NCBI GenBank assembly: GCA_964482235.1
Contig: CAYZWU010000025.1
Location: 9,761 to 73,760 of the forward strand
Reading direction: 5' to 3'
From: CAYZWU01 sp964482235
GTDB lineage: Bacteria > Planctomycetota > B15-G4 > CAYZWU01
Length of the DNA: 64,000 bases
In this document: in pieces, positions 1 through 8,680 of the stretch
How positions within the stretch are numbered: position 1 is the first letter of the stretch
Layout: every line of letters begins with the position of its first letter
Translations under genes and position numbers: made by a program
The notes under the pieces: generated by a model
What the model saw: only the letters and a program-made list of their open reading frames with translations
Database searches by the model: none
What the model was told of the DNA's origin: nothing

Positions 1-1331
1 GCCATCTTCTCGAACTCGGCATACTCGAGCGGAAGGCGGGACGTGTCGTCCAGCTCGGCCCGTCTCAGCGAACGCTCCGCATCGGCGAAGCGTCCCTCGG
101 CAGCGTAGCAGCGCGCCAGGGACAGGTGAACCTTCGAGGCACCGTAGCGTCCCGCCTTGCGGTCCTTGCGCAGCCCCTCGTTGAAATCCTTGATCGCTTT
201 CCTGTACTTGCCGAAGGTGAGATAGATCTCGCCGCGCCGGAAGTAGTACTCGGCCGACGAATGCTTGGTGATCAGCCGATCGAGCTGCTGCGTGATCACC
301 GCGACACCCGTATCGTCTCCCAGCGAATTGAGGGCAAAGGCGGCTCTTCTTACCGTCCTGTTGTCGGCACTCTCCAGCGTCTTCTTCAGGAACCTGAAAA
401 CCGGCTCGGTCTCGCTCTCCGTGGCAAGGCGGGAGCCGATCGCTCCCAGGGAGTCGATGACGGCCCACTGCTGTCTCTTCTTCAGCGGTCCCTTCTCGTA
501 CTTGCCGATCAGGGCCTCGACGGAATCCGATCCGCCGTGATGCCGCGTGAACGTGATGCAGGCGTCGATCGTCTGCTGGTCCGTCTCGACAACCAGAACC
601 TTGAGGACGAGCTCCTCGCCGCCGGAAGCCTCCTTGAGGTTCCCCAGCGCTGCGACGGCGGCGAGCTTCAACCGCCTGTCCCCGGTCTCGATGAACGAGG
701 CGGCGATCTCCTTCGTGCGCGGCGACTGCATGCGTCCGAGGCAGGAGAGGGCGGCCGCCTTGAGCTCAGGGTTGTCCGCCTCGACGAGGATCTCGATCTC
801 CTTCACGTGAATGGAGGTTCCTCGCTCGGCCAGGGCATGAAGGGCGTTGATCTTCCCCCTGTCGTTGCTTTCCGTGAGCAGCCTGAAGATCTGCTGCTCC
901 ACGGCGGCGTCCCTCATCCGGGCCAGGATGAGGGCGGCCATGCGCCCCGAGTTGACCAGCGTCCTCTCTTTCGAGGGATTCTCCATCGCCTCGACGAGGA
1001 GGGGGATCGCCAGGGCGCCGGTGTTGATGATCGTGTCGATCTTCTGCTCCACGATCGAGAGCTTGGGATCGGTGTAGATGCCGAGAGACCGGATCGTCTC
1101 GCGGATCGAGGCGCAGAGGCGGTCGTGGTGCTTCTTCGCCTCCTTCCGGGCGATGTCGATGAGGTTCGGCTTTTTCGGCTCGCTTTTCTCCCCGGGTCCA
1201 TCCGCCTCCGGGGATGGGGGATCGTCCTTTTTCGGATCGCCGTCCGTCTGGGCCGCTGTCGGCACGGCCAGGAGCACGAGAAGGCAGAGGAGGGGAATCA
1301 GGGTTGAAGCTGTTCGCAGGAGGCTCTTCAT
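1..1331 (-). CDS. Secreted HEAT/TPR repeat protein (3' end outside window)
   Basis: The minus-strand frame is open from an ATG at 1331 to the left edge, so at least 443 residues are present and the C-terminus is missing. The protein opens with MKSLLRTAST followed by a long Leu/Val stretch ending PTAAQ, a clear Sec signal peptide, then a Pro/Asp/Lys-rich linker. The middle is Leu/Ala-rich helical sequence consistent with HEAT-type repeats. From about residue 375 it changes to TPR-like sequence (for example LARCYAAEGRFADAERSL). Such proteins are usually periplasmic or surface scaffolds; no enzymatic motif is visible. It is divergent from mnmG. Signal peptide and frame are seen directly; the repeat-family call is by eye. 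Confidence 0.75.
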   Translation of the reverse strand, partial: MKSLLRTASTLIPLLCLLVLLAVPTAAQTDGDPKKDDPPSPEADGPGEKSEPKKPNLIDIARKEAKKHHDRLCASIRETIRSLGIYTDPKLSIVEQKIDTIINTGALAIPLLVEAMENPSKERTLVNSGRMAALILARMRDAAVEQQIFRLLTESNDRGKINALHALAERGTSIHVKEIEILVEADNPELKAAALSCLGRMQSPRTKEIAASFIETGDRRLKLAAVAALGNLKEASGGEELVLKVLVVETDQQTIDACITFTRHHGGSDSVEALIGKYEKGPLKKRQQWAVIDSLGAIGSRLATESETEPVFRFLKKTLESADNRTVRRAAFALNSLGDDTGVAVITQQLDRLITKHSSAEYYFRRGEIYLTFGKYRKAIKDFNEGLRKDRKAGRYGASKVHLSLARCYAAEGRFADAERSLRRAELDDTSRLPLEYAEFEKM

Positions 1332-1380
1332 GACTTCTTTTCGAAAAGGCCAAAAAACTCTACCGGTTCCGGAACAATGA

Positions 1381-1409
1381 AGTGTAGAAAGCCGGATTGT
1401 CAAAATCAA
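1381..1409 (-). promoter_or_regulatory. Possible sigma70-type promoter for the HEAT/TPR gene
   Basis: Reading the minus strand there is TTGATT (1409-1404), a 17-base spacer and TACACT (1386-1381). This would place the transcript start about 43 bases before the ATG at 1331. The hexamers match the consensus only partly, so this is a suggestion. Confidence 0.35.
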
Positions 1410-1502
1410 ACGGTTATCAGCCCGACGTTGAGTGGAAATCGATGAATTGTTCGGATTAAGATGGCTCCTCGATCGAGACGCGTTGCAGGAGGACCTTTTG
1501 TC

Positions 1503-3305
1503 GTGAAGGCCGATGTCGTTGTGGTGGGAGCCGGTCACGCGGGAAGCGAGGCGGCCCTGGCCTCTGCCAGGATGGGCTGCGCCGTGGTCCTGGTCAACAG
1601 GGACCGCGCCTCGGTGGCCCGCATGTCGTGCAATCCGGCCATCGGCGGACTGGCCAAGGGGCAGCTTGTGCGAGAGATCGACGCCCTCGGCGGCGAGATG
1701 GCCAAGGTGGCCGACCGGACGGGGATCCAGTTCCGGATGCTGAACACCACCAAGGGCCCCGCCGTGCGCTCTCCCCGCGTCCAGTCCGACCGCCACCGCT
1801 ACGCCGCCGAGATGCTGGCTCGTCTCGAGTCGCAACCCGGCCTGACGCTCATGGAAGGCACGATCACGGATATCGAAGCCCGCGACGGCAAGGTGACGGG
1901 CGTTCTTCTCGACGGGAAGGATCGCATCGCCGCACCCGTCGTGATCGTGACCACGGGAACCTTCCTGAACGGGAAGATCCACGTGGGCTTCGAGAGCCGC
2001 GATGGCGGCCGGCTCGACGAGGCTCCGTCGCGGGAGCTGGCGAGTTCCCTGGCCGGTCTCGGGCTCGAGATCGGCCGCCTGAAGACCGGCACCCCGCCGC
2101 GCATCCACCGGGACAGCGTGGATCACCGCCTGATGGAGGAGCAGCACGGCGACAACCTGCCGACGCCTTTCTCCTTCGGACGAACGTCGATCCCTCTTCC
2201 CCAGCTCAACTGCCACGTGACGCGGACGAACGAGGAGACGCACCGGATCATCCGCGACAGCTTTGACCGCTCCCCTCTCTTCACCGGAAGGATCAAGGGG
2301 GTCGGGCCGCGCTACTGCCCATCGATCGAGGACAAGGTCCATCGCTTCCCCGAACGCGAGGGGCACCGCGTCTACGTGGAGCCCGAGGGTCTCGACACCG
2401 AGGCCGTCTATCTCAACGGCGTGTCGACGAGCCTGCCCCTCGAGGTGCAGGAGAGGATCGTCCGCTCGATGGACGGCCTCGCCCGGGCCGAGATCCTCAG
2501 GCCCGGATATGCGGTGGAGTACGACTTCGTTCCGTCCTGCCAGCTGGGGCCCTCCCTCGAGACGCTGGCCGTGAAGGGGCTCTACCTGGCCGGCCAGATC
2601 AACGGGACGTCGGGGTACGAGGAGGCGGCGGCCCAGGGGCTGGTCGCCGGTATCAATGCGGCCTGCGCCCTCTCCGGGAGGGAGCCCTTCGTGCTCAAGC
2701 GATCGGAAGCCTACATCGGGGTCCTGGTGGACGATCTCGTGATCCGCTCGCCCCTCGAGCCGTACAGGATGTTCACCTCGCTGGCCGAGTACCGCCTCAT
2801 CCTCAGGCACGACAACGCGGACCGCAGGCTCACGCGGCGCGGGAGGGATCTCGGCCTGATCGGCGAGGAGCGGTTCAGCCGTTTCCTCCAGAAGGAGGAG
2901 AAGATCTCTCGATGCCGAAAAGTCCTCGAGCAGGAGCGGAAGGGCGGGATCAGCCTCGAGCAGATCCTCAGGCGGCCCGAGGTCGGGATCGCGTCGCTCA
3001 CGGCTGAGAACGAGGCGCTGCAGCGTCTGGAGCTCGCGCCCGAGGAGGCGGAGCAGGTCGAGATCGATGTGAAATACGAGGGATACGTGCGCAGGCAGGA
3101 GTCGAGCATCGAGAAGATGAGCCGGCTGGAAGGCTATCCCATTCCCGGGGACCTGGATTTTCAGCGCGTGTCCCACCTGAAGCCCGAGGCGCGGGAGAAG
3201 CTCGCCCGTCTCAGGCCGGCCACGCTGGGCCAGGCTTCCCGCATCGCCGGCGTCACGCCGGCCGACCTTTCGGTGCTGATGACGTGGTTGGGCCGCCGGC
3301 CATGA
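1503..3305 (+). CDS. mnmG: tRNA uridine-5-carboxymethylaminomethyl modification enzyme MnmG
   Basis: FAD/NAD-binding partner of MnmE that installs the cmnm5 group on U34 of certain tRNAs in the cytoplasm. The N-terminus has the dinucleotide-binding GAGHAGSEAA (from residue 9). The two family signatures follow: GPRYCPSIEDK near residue 268 and GQINGTSGYEEAAAQG near residue 362. The C-terminal helical MnmE/tRNA-binding region follows. I chose the GTG at 1503 because AGGAGGA at 1487-1493 sits nine bases upstream and the protein then starts directly on the Rossmann strand; an upstream ATG at 1461 lacks a good site. Length is 600 residues, slightly under the usual ~620. The last codons lie inside a 58-bp tandem repeat that runs on downstream. 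Confidence 0.95.
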   Translation: MKADVVVVGAGHAGSEAALASARMGCAVVLVNRDRASVARMSCNPAIGGLAKGQLVREIDALGGEMAKVADRTGIQFRMLNTTKGPAVRSPRVQSDRHRYAAEMLARLESQPGLTLMEGTITDIEARDGKVTGVLLDGKDRIAAPVVIVTTGTFLNGKIHVGFESRDGGRLDEAPSRELASSLAGLGLEIGRLKTGTPPRIHRDSVDHRLMEEQHGDNLPTPFSFGRTSIPLPQLNCHVTRTNEETHRIIRDSFDRSPLFTGRIKGVGPRYCPSIEDKVHRFPEREGHRVYVEPEGLDTEAVYLNGVSTSLPLEVQERIVRSMDGLARAEILRPGYAVEYDFVPSCQLGPSLETLAVKGLYLAGQINGTSGYEEAAAQGLVAGINAACALSGREPFVLKRSEAYIGVLVDDLVIRSPLEPYRMFTSLAEYRLILRHDNADRRLTRRGRDLGLIGEERFSRFLQKEEKISRCRKVLEQERKGGISLEQILRRPEVGIASLTAENEALQRLELAPEEAEQVEIDVKYEGYVRRQESSIEKMSRLEGYPIPGDLDFQRVSHLKPEAREKLARLRPATLGQASRIAGVTPADLSVLMTWLGRRP

Positions 3306-3451
3306 CAAGGAGAGGATGAGTTACCGGTCAGTGCAGATGACATGGCCGGCCCGCCGGCCATGTCAGAGAGAGAATGGGTTACAGGTTAGAGTTGATGACA
3401 TGGCCGCATCGGCGGTCTTGAAGTGAGAGAGACAACGATACGGGAGAGAAC
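3278..3451. repeat. Three imperfect 58-bp tandem units over the mnmG end
   Basis: GATGACRTGG recurs at 3278, 3336 and 3394, exactly 58 bases apart. By hand alignment units 1 and 2 match at about 44 of 58 positions; unit 3 is more divergent. Unit 1 encodes the last MnmG residues plus its stop, and unit 3 ends just before the ATG of the next gene, so the whole intergenic stretch appears to have arisen by duplicating the gene end. Confidence 0.75.
3338..3365. other. Perfect 12-bp inverted repeat with 4-base loop
   Basis: TGACATGGCCGG (3338-3349), loop CCCG, then CCGGCCATGTCA (3354-3365). In RNA this would be a very stable hairpin downstream of mnmG. There is no T-run after it, so it may be a Rho-assisted or processing hairpin instead of a simple terminator. 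Confidence 0.7.
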
Positions 3452-4168
3452 ATGAGCAGCGATCGGATTCGGGACAGGCAGGGGGAGGAACAAAATCGGG
3501 AAGGCCGGGCCGTGATCTTCGATCTGGACGGCACGCTGGCCGACACGCTCGGCGACATCGCGGACTGCCTCAACTCCTGCCTCGAGACGATGGGGGAGAG
3601 GACCCGGCCAGAGGACGACTACCGCTTTCTCGTGGGAGACGGACTTCCCGCACTCTGCAGGCGACTCCTTTCCGATCCCGGCGAGGAGAGGATAGAGGAG
3701 CTGCGTCAGATGGCCATGGCGCGCTACAAGGAGAACCCGGTGATCAGGACGAAGCCGTACCCCGGTGTTCCCGCCATGCTGGAGCGCCTGCGCGAGCACG
3801 GCATCCCGATGGCCGTCCTCTCGAACAAGCCCGATTATCACACCCGCGTCATCGTGGAGCAGCTCTTCCCCGAAGGCCTGTTCCTGAGCGTCGAGGGATT
3901 CCGTGACAGCGTGCCTCGCAAGCCCGATCCGTCGAGCGCGCTGGCCGTGGCCGAGCGCTTTTCTCTCGAGCCCGGTGCGATCTTCTTCGTGGGCGACACG
4001 GCGGTGGACATGAAGACCGCTGTTGCGGCGGGCATGCACGCCGTGGGCGTGCTCTGGGGATTCAGGGGCAGGGATGAGCTCCTGGAGAACGGCGCCGCCG
4101 CACTGGTGGAGAGACCTGAAGAAATCGCCGCCCTGATCCTCGAACCAGGGCAGCGATTTCATTCATGA
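3452..4168 (+). CDS. HAD-superfamily hydrolase, phosphoglycolate phosphatase-like
   Basis: A 238-residue haloacid-dehalogenase phosphatase with all four motifs: the nucleophile motif DLDGTLADT (Asp24, Asp26), motif II Ser/Asn in LSNKPD near 124, the Lys in PRKPDP near 154, and the metal-binding VGDTAVD near 180. The helical cap between motifs I and II and overall similarity resemble Gph, which removes phosphate from 2-phosphoglycolate. Substrate assignment within this subfamily is unsafe. A ~20-residue polar N-terminal extension precedes the fold. GGGAGAG lies just upstream of the ATG. It follows mnmG and converges with the C25 peptidase gene. Confidence 0.82.
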   Translation: MSSDRIRDRQGEEQNREGRAVIFDLDGTLADTLGDIADCLNSCLETMGERTRPEDDYRFLVGDGLPALCRRLLSDPGEERIEELRQMAMARYKENPVIRTKPYPGVPAMLERLREHGIPMAVLSNKPDYHTRVIVEQLFPEGLFLSVEGFRDSVPRKPDPSSALAVAERFSLEPGAIFFVGDTAVDMKTAVAAGMHAVGVLWGFRGRDELLENGAAALVERPEEIAALILEPGQRFHS

Positions 4169-4207
4169 CGGTTCTGCCGGAGACAGAAACCGGAAAGGGG
4201 CCGTTGA

Positions 4208-6280
4208 TCAGTTGATCTGGACCTCCACCATGTCGGACCAGGTCTCGTCCAGAGAACCGTTGATCTGGTCATCGATCACGAAGTGGAAATCCCAGAATCC
4301 GCTGGGGATCACCGAGCTGCCGGCGACGTAGCTGTTGAGGTCGAAGAGGCCGCTGGTGTACGAGAGGACGGGATTCGCCGACGGGAACCATCTATGGGGC
4401 GGCTGCCACGAGTAGATGGTCGACCAGTTGTATTCCGCCCAGAGCCACCACTCGCAGTTGAGACCGGCCTGATCGCCCGGGTCGAGGGAGACGGTCACGT
4501 TGACAGTTGTTCCGGCCTGCAGCACGAGCGGCCCGTCGCTGCCGTTCACCTTGATGTCCGGAACCACGTCGCCGCCGCTGCCGCCGCCCTCGCGGAGGGA
4601 GAGGGACGGATCGCCGAAGACGGTCCAGTACTTGAACTCCGACACGCCGTTGTTGCCGTAACGGTCCATCATCTTGCAGGAGCCGGCGAAGCAGAGCGTG
4701 CCGTAGTGGTCGTATGTCAAATCGCAGTAGCGGTCGATATACTCGTCCTGCGCCTCCATGGGCGGAGACCATGACTGGCTGATCGTGGAGGCGTACATCG
4801 CGATGGCGCCGGAGGGCTCGCCGTTGTGAGTGGCCTGCAGCCAGGCCTCGGCGAAGCAGGTGCCGCTCGTGAAGTTGCCGTTCAAGCAGGCCACCGACGT
4901 GATGAAGGGCAGCATGTTGTCGTTCACCAGGCTGTTGACGTGGCTGTTCGAGAAGCCGGTGGTGCCCCACGACGTGGTGCTGCCGTGGCCGCAGTAGTTG
5001 ATGATGCCGCGGCCGCTGTTCACGGCGTTGGAAACCTGGCTGGAAGAGGCGCCGTACCCGTAGAACTCGTCCACCGCGGTGTAGCCGAAGGAGAGGAGGT
5101 CGTTGCGGATGTAGCCCATGTGGATGTGGTCGTACTCGCCGTTGTGGCCGGGGCCCTCGGTCGAGGCGATGCCCGTGCCCTTCATGAACCAGCTGTCGTT
5201 CATGTGGTCGCCGCGCTCGAACTCGATCGTCCGCTCGACCTGGGTGTCCACGTGGCCGCTGTTCGTTGCCGAGAAGCGGCCCACCATGAGATCAGGGTAG
5301 TTGTCGCCCGTCATCAGCGAGTAGCTCGGATCGGACGCGCTGCCGCCCGTGTAGTAGGTGGCTACCTGGCCCGAATCGCCGACAAGCAGCACGAAGGCAA
5401 GGTTGCTCGAGTTGTAGAGGTTCTGGATATAGCTCTTGATGCTCGACGAGTTGTTTCCGATGGTCGAAACGTTCACCACCGTGGTGGAGATGCCGATCGA
5501 GTCCTTCCACGTCTTCAGGGCCTGGACGTTGCTGTTCCAGGAGTCGTACACGATGATCAGGAGATCGCCGTCCTCGTCGAGGGGCGTGTAGCGCGTGTTC
5601 GGAAAGTTGATGAAGTGCGTTCTACAGAGCTGCTGGAAGGGGCGCGACGGCCTCCGGATGGAAGCATCGAGCACGTTTCTCGTGGCCGGACCGACTTCCT
5701 TCACCTCCACCGTCAGGCTGGTGAAGACCTTGATCTTGCCCAGAGCCGGGTTGTAGGAGAAGGGGTTGATCGAAACGACGCAGCCGCGCGTATCGCGCAT
5801 GATGTACGGATCGCTCAGCTCGGCCTGCGCTGCGGGGAACCAGGTGTCGGCGTCATAGATGCCGCCGAAGGTATAGGGCACCGAGGCCGGATCCACACTG
5901 CGCAGGAGGTTCCCCTTGGAGGGGACCGCGTGGCCGTCGATCTCGTACCACGTCGAATCGATGACGTTGACGGCCATCGCCGCCGCTGGCGGTACGATCA
6001 CGCTCCGGCTGACCCTGGGCAGGGAGGGCTTGCCGGCTTCGAGGTAGCGGGCTTCGCCGTCCAGGGAGATGGCGAGGTAGTCCGTCCCTTCGATGGAGAT
6101 GACATCCCGGGAGAAGGAGGGGATGTCGTACCGGATCACGGTGCTGCCGGGCGTCCGGTCGAGGACCGTCACCTGCACATCGTCAGCCGAGGCAAGGGGG
6201 GCAAGGAGAAGAACCAGTGCAGCCCAGACGACAACGGCCGGTAGTCGGGTGTACGATACGAATCGGGAAGGGATGTTCAT
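4208..6280 (-). CDS. Secreted C25 (gingipain-type) cysteine peptidase
   Basis: A 690-residue exported protease. I start at the ATG at 6280, preceded by AAGGAGCTCCCT and followed by a signal peptide ending LASADD; an in-frame upstream ATG at 6397 would bury the signal. Residues ~25-210 resemble the C25 propeptide with a RxxVPP-type segment. The catalytic domain (~220-570) carries the His in YCGHGSTTSW (~430) and the Cys in SVACLNGNFTSG (~464) that form the C25 dyad. After a Gly-rich linker comes a ~120-residue all-beta C-terminal domain. No recognisable type IX sorting tail is visible, so secretion route and anchoring are unknown. It likely degrades external protein to feed the amino acid transporters and catabolic genes nearby. 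Confidence 0.88.
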   Translation of the reverse strand: MNIPSRFVSYTRLPAVVVWAALVLLLAPLASADDVQVTVLDRTPGSTVIRYDIPSFSRDVISIEGTDYLAISLDGEARYLEAGKPSLPRVSRSVIVPPAAAMAVNVIDSTWYEIDGHAVPSKGNLLRSVDPASVPYTFGGIYDADTWFPAAQAELSDPYIMRDTRGCVVSINPFSYNPALGKIKVFTSLTVEVKEVGPATRNVLDASIRRPSRPFQQLCRTHFINFPNTRYTPLDEDGDLLIIVYDSWNSNVQALKTWKDSIGISTTVVNVSTIGNNSSSIKSYIQNLYNSSNLAFVLLVGDSGQVATYYTGGSASDPSYSLMTGDNYPDLMVGRFSATNSGHVDTQVERTIEFERGDHMNDSWFMKGTGIASTEGPGHNGEYDHIHMGYIRNDLLSFGYTAVDEFYGYGASSSQVSNAVNSGRGIINYCGHGSTTSWGTTGFSNSHVNSLVNDNMLPFITSVACLNGNFTSGTCFAEAWLQATHNGEPSGAIAMYASTISQSWSPPMEAQDEYIDRYCDLTYDHYGTLCFAGSCKMMDRYGNNGVSEFKYWTVFGDPSLSLREGGGSGGDVVPDIKVNGSDGPLVLQAGTTVNVTVSLDPGDQAGLNCEWWLWAEYNWSTIYSWQPPHRWFPSANPVLSYTSGLFDLNSYVAGSSVIPSGFWDFHFVIDDQINGSLDETWSDMVEVQIN

Positions 6281-6681
6281 AGGGAGCTCCTTACTAGTGT
6301 AGAGTCGGTCGTGACGAATAGGTCGGGGCCTTTGAAAAACCTCGGGTCTGGAAAGGCACCCCGGGGGGTAAACTCCATGACAAAGAGAGATCGACAAGGT
6401 CGATGTTTCGAACAGGTTCGGATCGGATTATTAAGGCTACTCAGAGTTTCGGCTTATCGAGAACCGCTGGTGCGGTCAGTGCTTTATCTTCTATTAGACA
6501 AGATAATTATATCCGACCGCAAAAGTGTGTCAATTTCAATTTTCGGGTCCGGCCGACCCATTTGATTTCGAGATATCCCGCCCGAACGGCGCTCCACAGG
6601 CCGCCGGGACGGCGCTCCTCCGGTGCGATCGGCGTGCCGGTTGGAGGAGTCCGAAGCAGGGCAGTTGATATATAATTGCTT
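6281..6681. other. AT-richer 400-base intergenic region upstream of the C25 gene
   Basis: No credible gene is present. The centre (about 6480-6550) is much richer in A+T than the surroundings and holds a strong minus-strand promoter. The stretch from that promoter to the C25 start would give a leader of roughly 220 bases, long enough for a regulatory structure, but I could not identify a known riboswitch. Confidence 0.6.
6506..6533 (-). promoter_or_regulatory. Near-perfect sigma70 promoter for the C25 peptidase
   Basis: On the minus strand TTGACA (6533-6528) is followed by a 16-base spacer and TATAAT (6511-6506), both exact consensus hexamers. The only downstream gene on that strand is the C25 peptidase at 6280. 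Confidence 0.75.
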
Positions 6682-8487
6682 CTATTTATACGTCTTATGC
6701 TCTCTGGAGAAGTAATCCTTCGACAGCTTCACCAGCACGGGAGAGAGCAGCAGCACGGCGATCAGGTTGGGAACCGACATGAGCCCCAGGGCGAGGTCTC
6801 CATAGGCCCAGACCGTTTCGAGCGCCAGGGTAGCTCCGAGGAAGGAGAAGCAGACGTAGATGATCCTGTAGATCATGACGTACTGGACACCGAAGAGGTA
6901 GACCACGCACCGGTCGCCGTAGTAGGACCATGAGATCATGGTCGAGATGCCGAAGAGGAAGACGCAGATCGTCACGATGATGTTCCCGAACTCGCCCCAG
7001 CCGAATGACCTCTCGAAGCATTCGCGGAAGGCGAAGGCCGTCAGGGCGGAGCTGTTCTGGAAGGCGCGTCCCTTCACGTCGAGGTGAAGGCTTTCGCCCT
7101 CGGCGCCGGAGAGCGAGACCTTGTCCATCGTGAGCGGGCCGAACTCGAACTCCTCCCGCGCGATGGTGAAAGGTCCGGAGTAGGGCTTGCCGTCGGAGTA
7201 GAGACGCGCTTCCTCGATGAAGCCGTCGTTGATGGCGAAGAGGACCCCCGGCGCATATCCGTTTTCCACCGAGACCGTTCCCTCGAACTCCTCGATCTTG
7301 TCGACCAGGACCGGTTCCCCGTCCTCGTCCAGAACGGGGTTGCCGTTCTCGTCGAGCTCGGGAATCTCGAGGTGGATGTCCGCGTCCGTGACGGCCGGCT
7401 CGCCTTCAGCAGGGCAGACGTAGGCGTCGATCTTGTCGAGGTCGAGCTCGAACTCGTCGTCCTTCTTATCGTCCCACACACCGGCGCAGAGGATGACGAG
7501 TCCGGTGAGCGTGCAGATGGTGAGGGTGTCGATGAACGGTCCGACCATGGCCACCGCGCCCTCGCGCACCGGCTCCTTGGTCTTGGCCGCCGCGTGGGCG
7601 ATCGGCGCCGAGCCCTGCCCCGCCTCGTTGGAGAAGAGAGCCCTCTTCACGCCCCAGAGCAGGGTCAGGTGCCAGAGCCCGGCCGCCGCGCCGGCGTAGC
7701 TGGCCGTGGGATTGAACGCCTCGGTGACGATCCGGCTCACGAGGCCGGGCAGGAGCTCGGCGTTGGCCACGAGAATGGTCATGGCGCCCAGGGTGTAGAT
7801 GATCGCCATGAAGGGCATGAGGCGCGACGTGACCGCACCGATCCGCTTGATGCCGCCGATGATCACGGAGCCCACGACCAGTGCGAGGAAGAGCCCCACG
7901 ATCCAGTCGGGGATGTTGAAGTCCGCGTCGGCGCTCACGGCCACCGTGTTCGCCTGGTTCATGTTGCCCGATCCGAAGGAGCAGACGATGGCCAGGAGAG
8001 CGAAGGCGATGGCCATCCATTTCCAGTTCTTCCCCAGTCCTCGCTCGATGTAGTACATCGGACCGCCCGCCGCATTGCCCTTCTTGTCGAAGGTGCGGAA
8101 GTGCATCGAGAGCGTGCACTCGGCGTACTTCAACGTCATGCCGAAGATGCCGGAGACCCAGAGCCAGAAGATGACACCCGGCCCGCCGTAGTGAATCGCC
8201 GTGGCGACGCCGGCGATGTTTCCGATCCCCACCGTTGCGGAGAGCGCCGTCGTCAGGGCCTGGAAATGGTTGATGTCGCCGTCGTCATCCGGGTTGTCGT
8301 ACTTGCCCCGGATCACGTTGATGGCATGCATGAAGTAGCGGACGTTGATCCACCCCATGCGGAAGGTGATGAAGATCCCGGCAATGAGCAGGAGCCCCAC
8401 CAGCCAGGGAAACTTTTCCGGCGTCTCCCAGACACCTTCGTTTGCCGTATCCACGAGGCTCTTGAAGAGGGATTCGAGATCGAACAT
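6682..8487 (-). CDS. AGCS-family alanine/glycine:cation symporter with large insertion
   Basis: A 601-residue polytopic membrane protein of the sodium:alanine symporter family, importing small neutral amino acids with Na+ or H+. The N-terminal half shows family sequence: FRMGWINVRYF, the ATVGIGNIAGVATAI signature, and NEAGQGSAPIAHAAA in the middle. Typical members have 440-500 residues; here about 135 extra residues (~337-470) interrupt the fold. They are rich in Asp/Glu with GNPVLDEDGEPV-type repeats and look soluble. The helices resume at LTAFAFREC. The start at 8487 has GGAG close upstream. The gene is divergent from the toroid protein. Confidence 0.88.
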   Translation of the reverse strand: MFDLESLFKSLVDTANEGVWETPEKFPWLVGLLLIAGIFITFRMGWINVRYFMHAINVIRGKYDNPDDDGDINHFQALTTALSATVGIGNIAGVATAIHYGGPGVIFWLWVSGIFGMTLKYAECTLSMHFRTFDKKGNAAGGPMYYIERGLGKNWKWMAIAFALLAIVCSFGSGNMNQANTVAVSADADFNIPDWIVGLFLALVVGSVIIGGIKRIGAVTSRLMPFMAIIYTLGAMTILVANAELLPGLVSRIVTEAFNPTASYAGAAAGLWHLTLLWGVKRALFSNEAGQGSAPIAHAAAKTKEPVREGAVAMVGPFIDTLTICTLTGLVILCAGVWDDKKDDEFELDLDKIDAYVCPAEGEPAVTDADIHLEIPELDENGNPVLDEDGEPVLVDKIEEFEGTVSVENGYAPGVLFAINDGFIEEARLYSDGKPYSGPFTIAREEFEFGPLTMDKVSLSGAEGESLHLDVKGRAFQNSSALTAFAFRECFERSFGWGEFGNIIVTICVFLFGISTMISWSYYGDRCVVYLFGVQYVMIYRIIYVCFSFLGATLALETVWAYGDLALGLMSVPNLIAVLLLSPVLVKLSKDYFSREHKTYK

Positions 8488-8680
8488 GAAGCATCTCCGC
8501 GAAAGCAGGTCTCAATCAGGCGGGACGGAATAGTAAAGGCTCCCTGCATAACAAAAGTGCAGTCGGAGTTCAATCCAAAGTGCCCGAACCTTCCCGGTCG
8601 GGCGCCGTTCTGATACAATGCGCCGCAATGCCAGCCGGTTCTTTTTGATTCCAGTTCCGATGATGGTTGGGGGACATCCG

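Noticed and set aside
126..1307. 393-residue plus-strand open frame
   Set aside because: It lies antisense to the HEAT/TPR gene, which has a signal peptide and repeat pattern; the plus frame has biased Arg/Asp/Leu composition typical of GC-rich antisense.
1461..1502. ATG start 42 bases upstream for mnmG
   Set aside because: The GTG at 1503 has a far better ribosome site and gives the expected N-terminus.
4826..6244. 472-residue plus-strand open frame over the C25 gene
   Set aside because: Antisense to a peptidase with visible catalytic residues and signal peptide.
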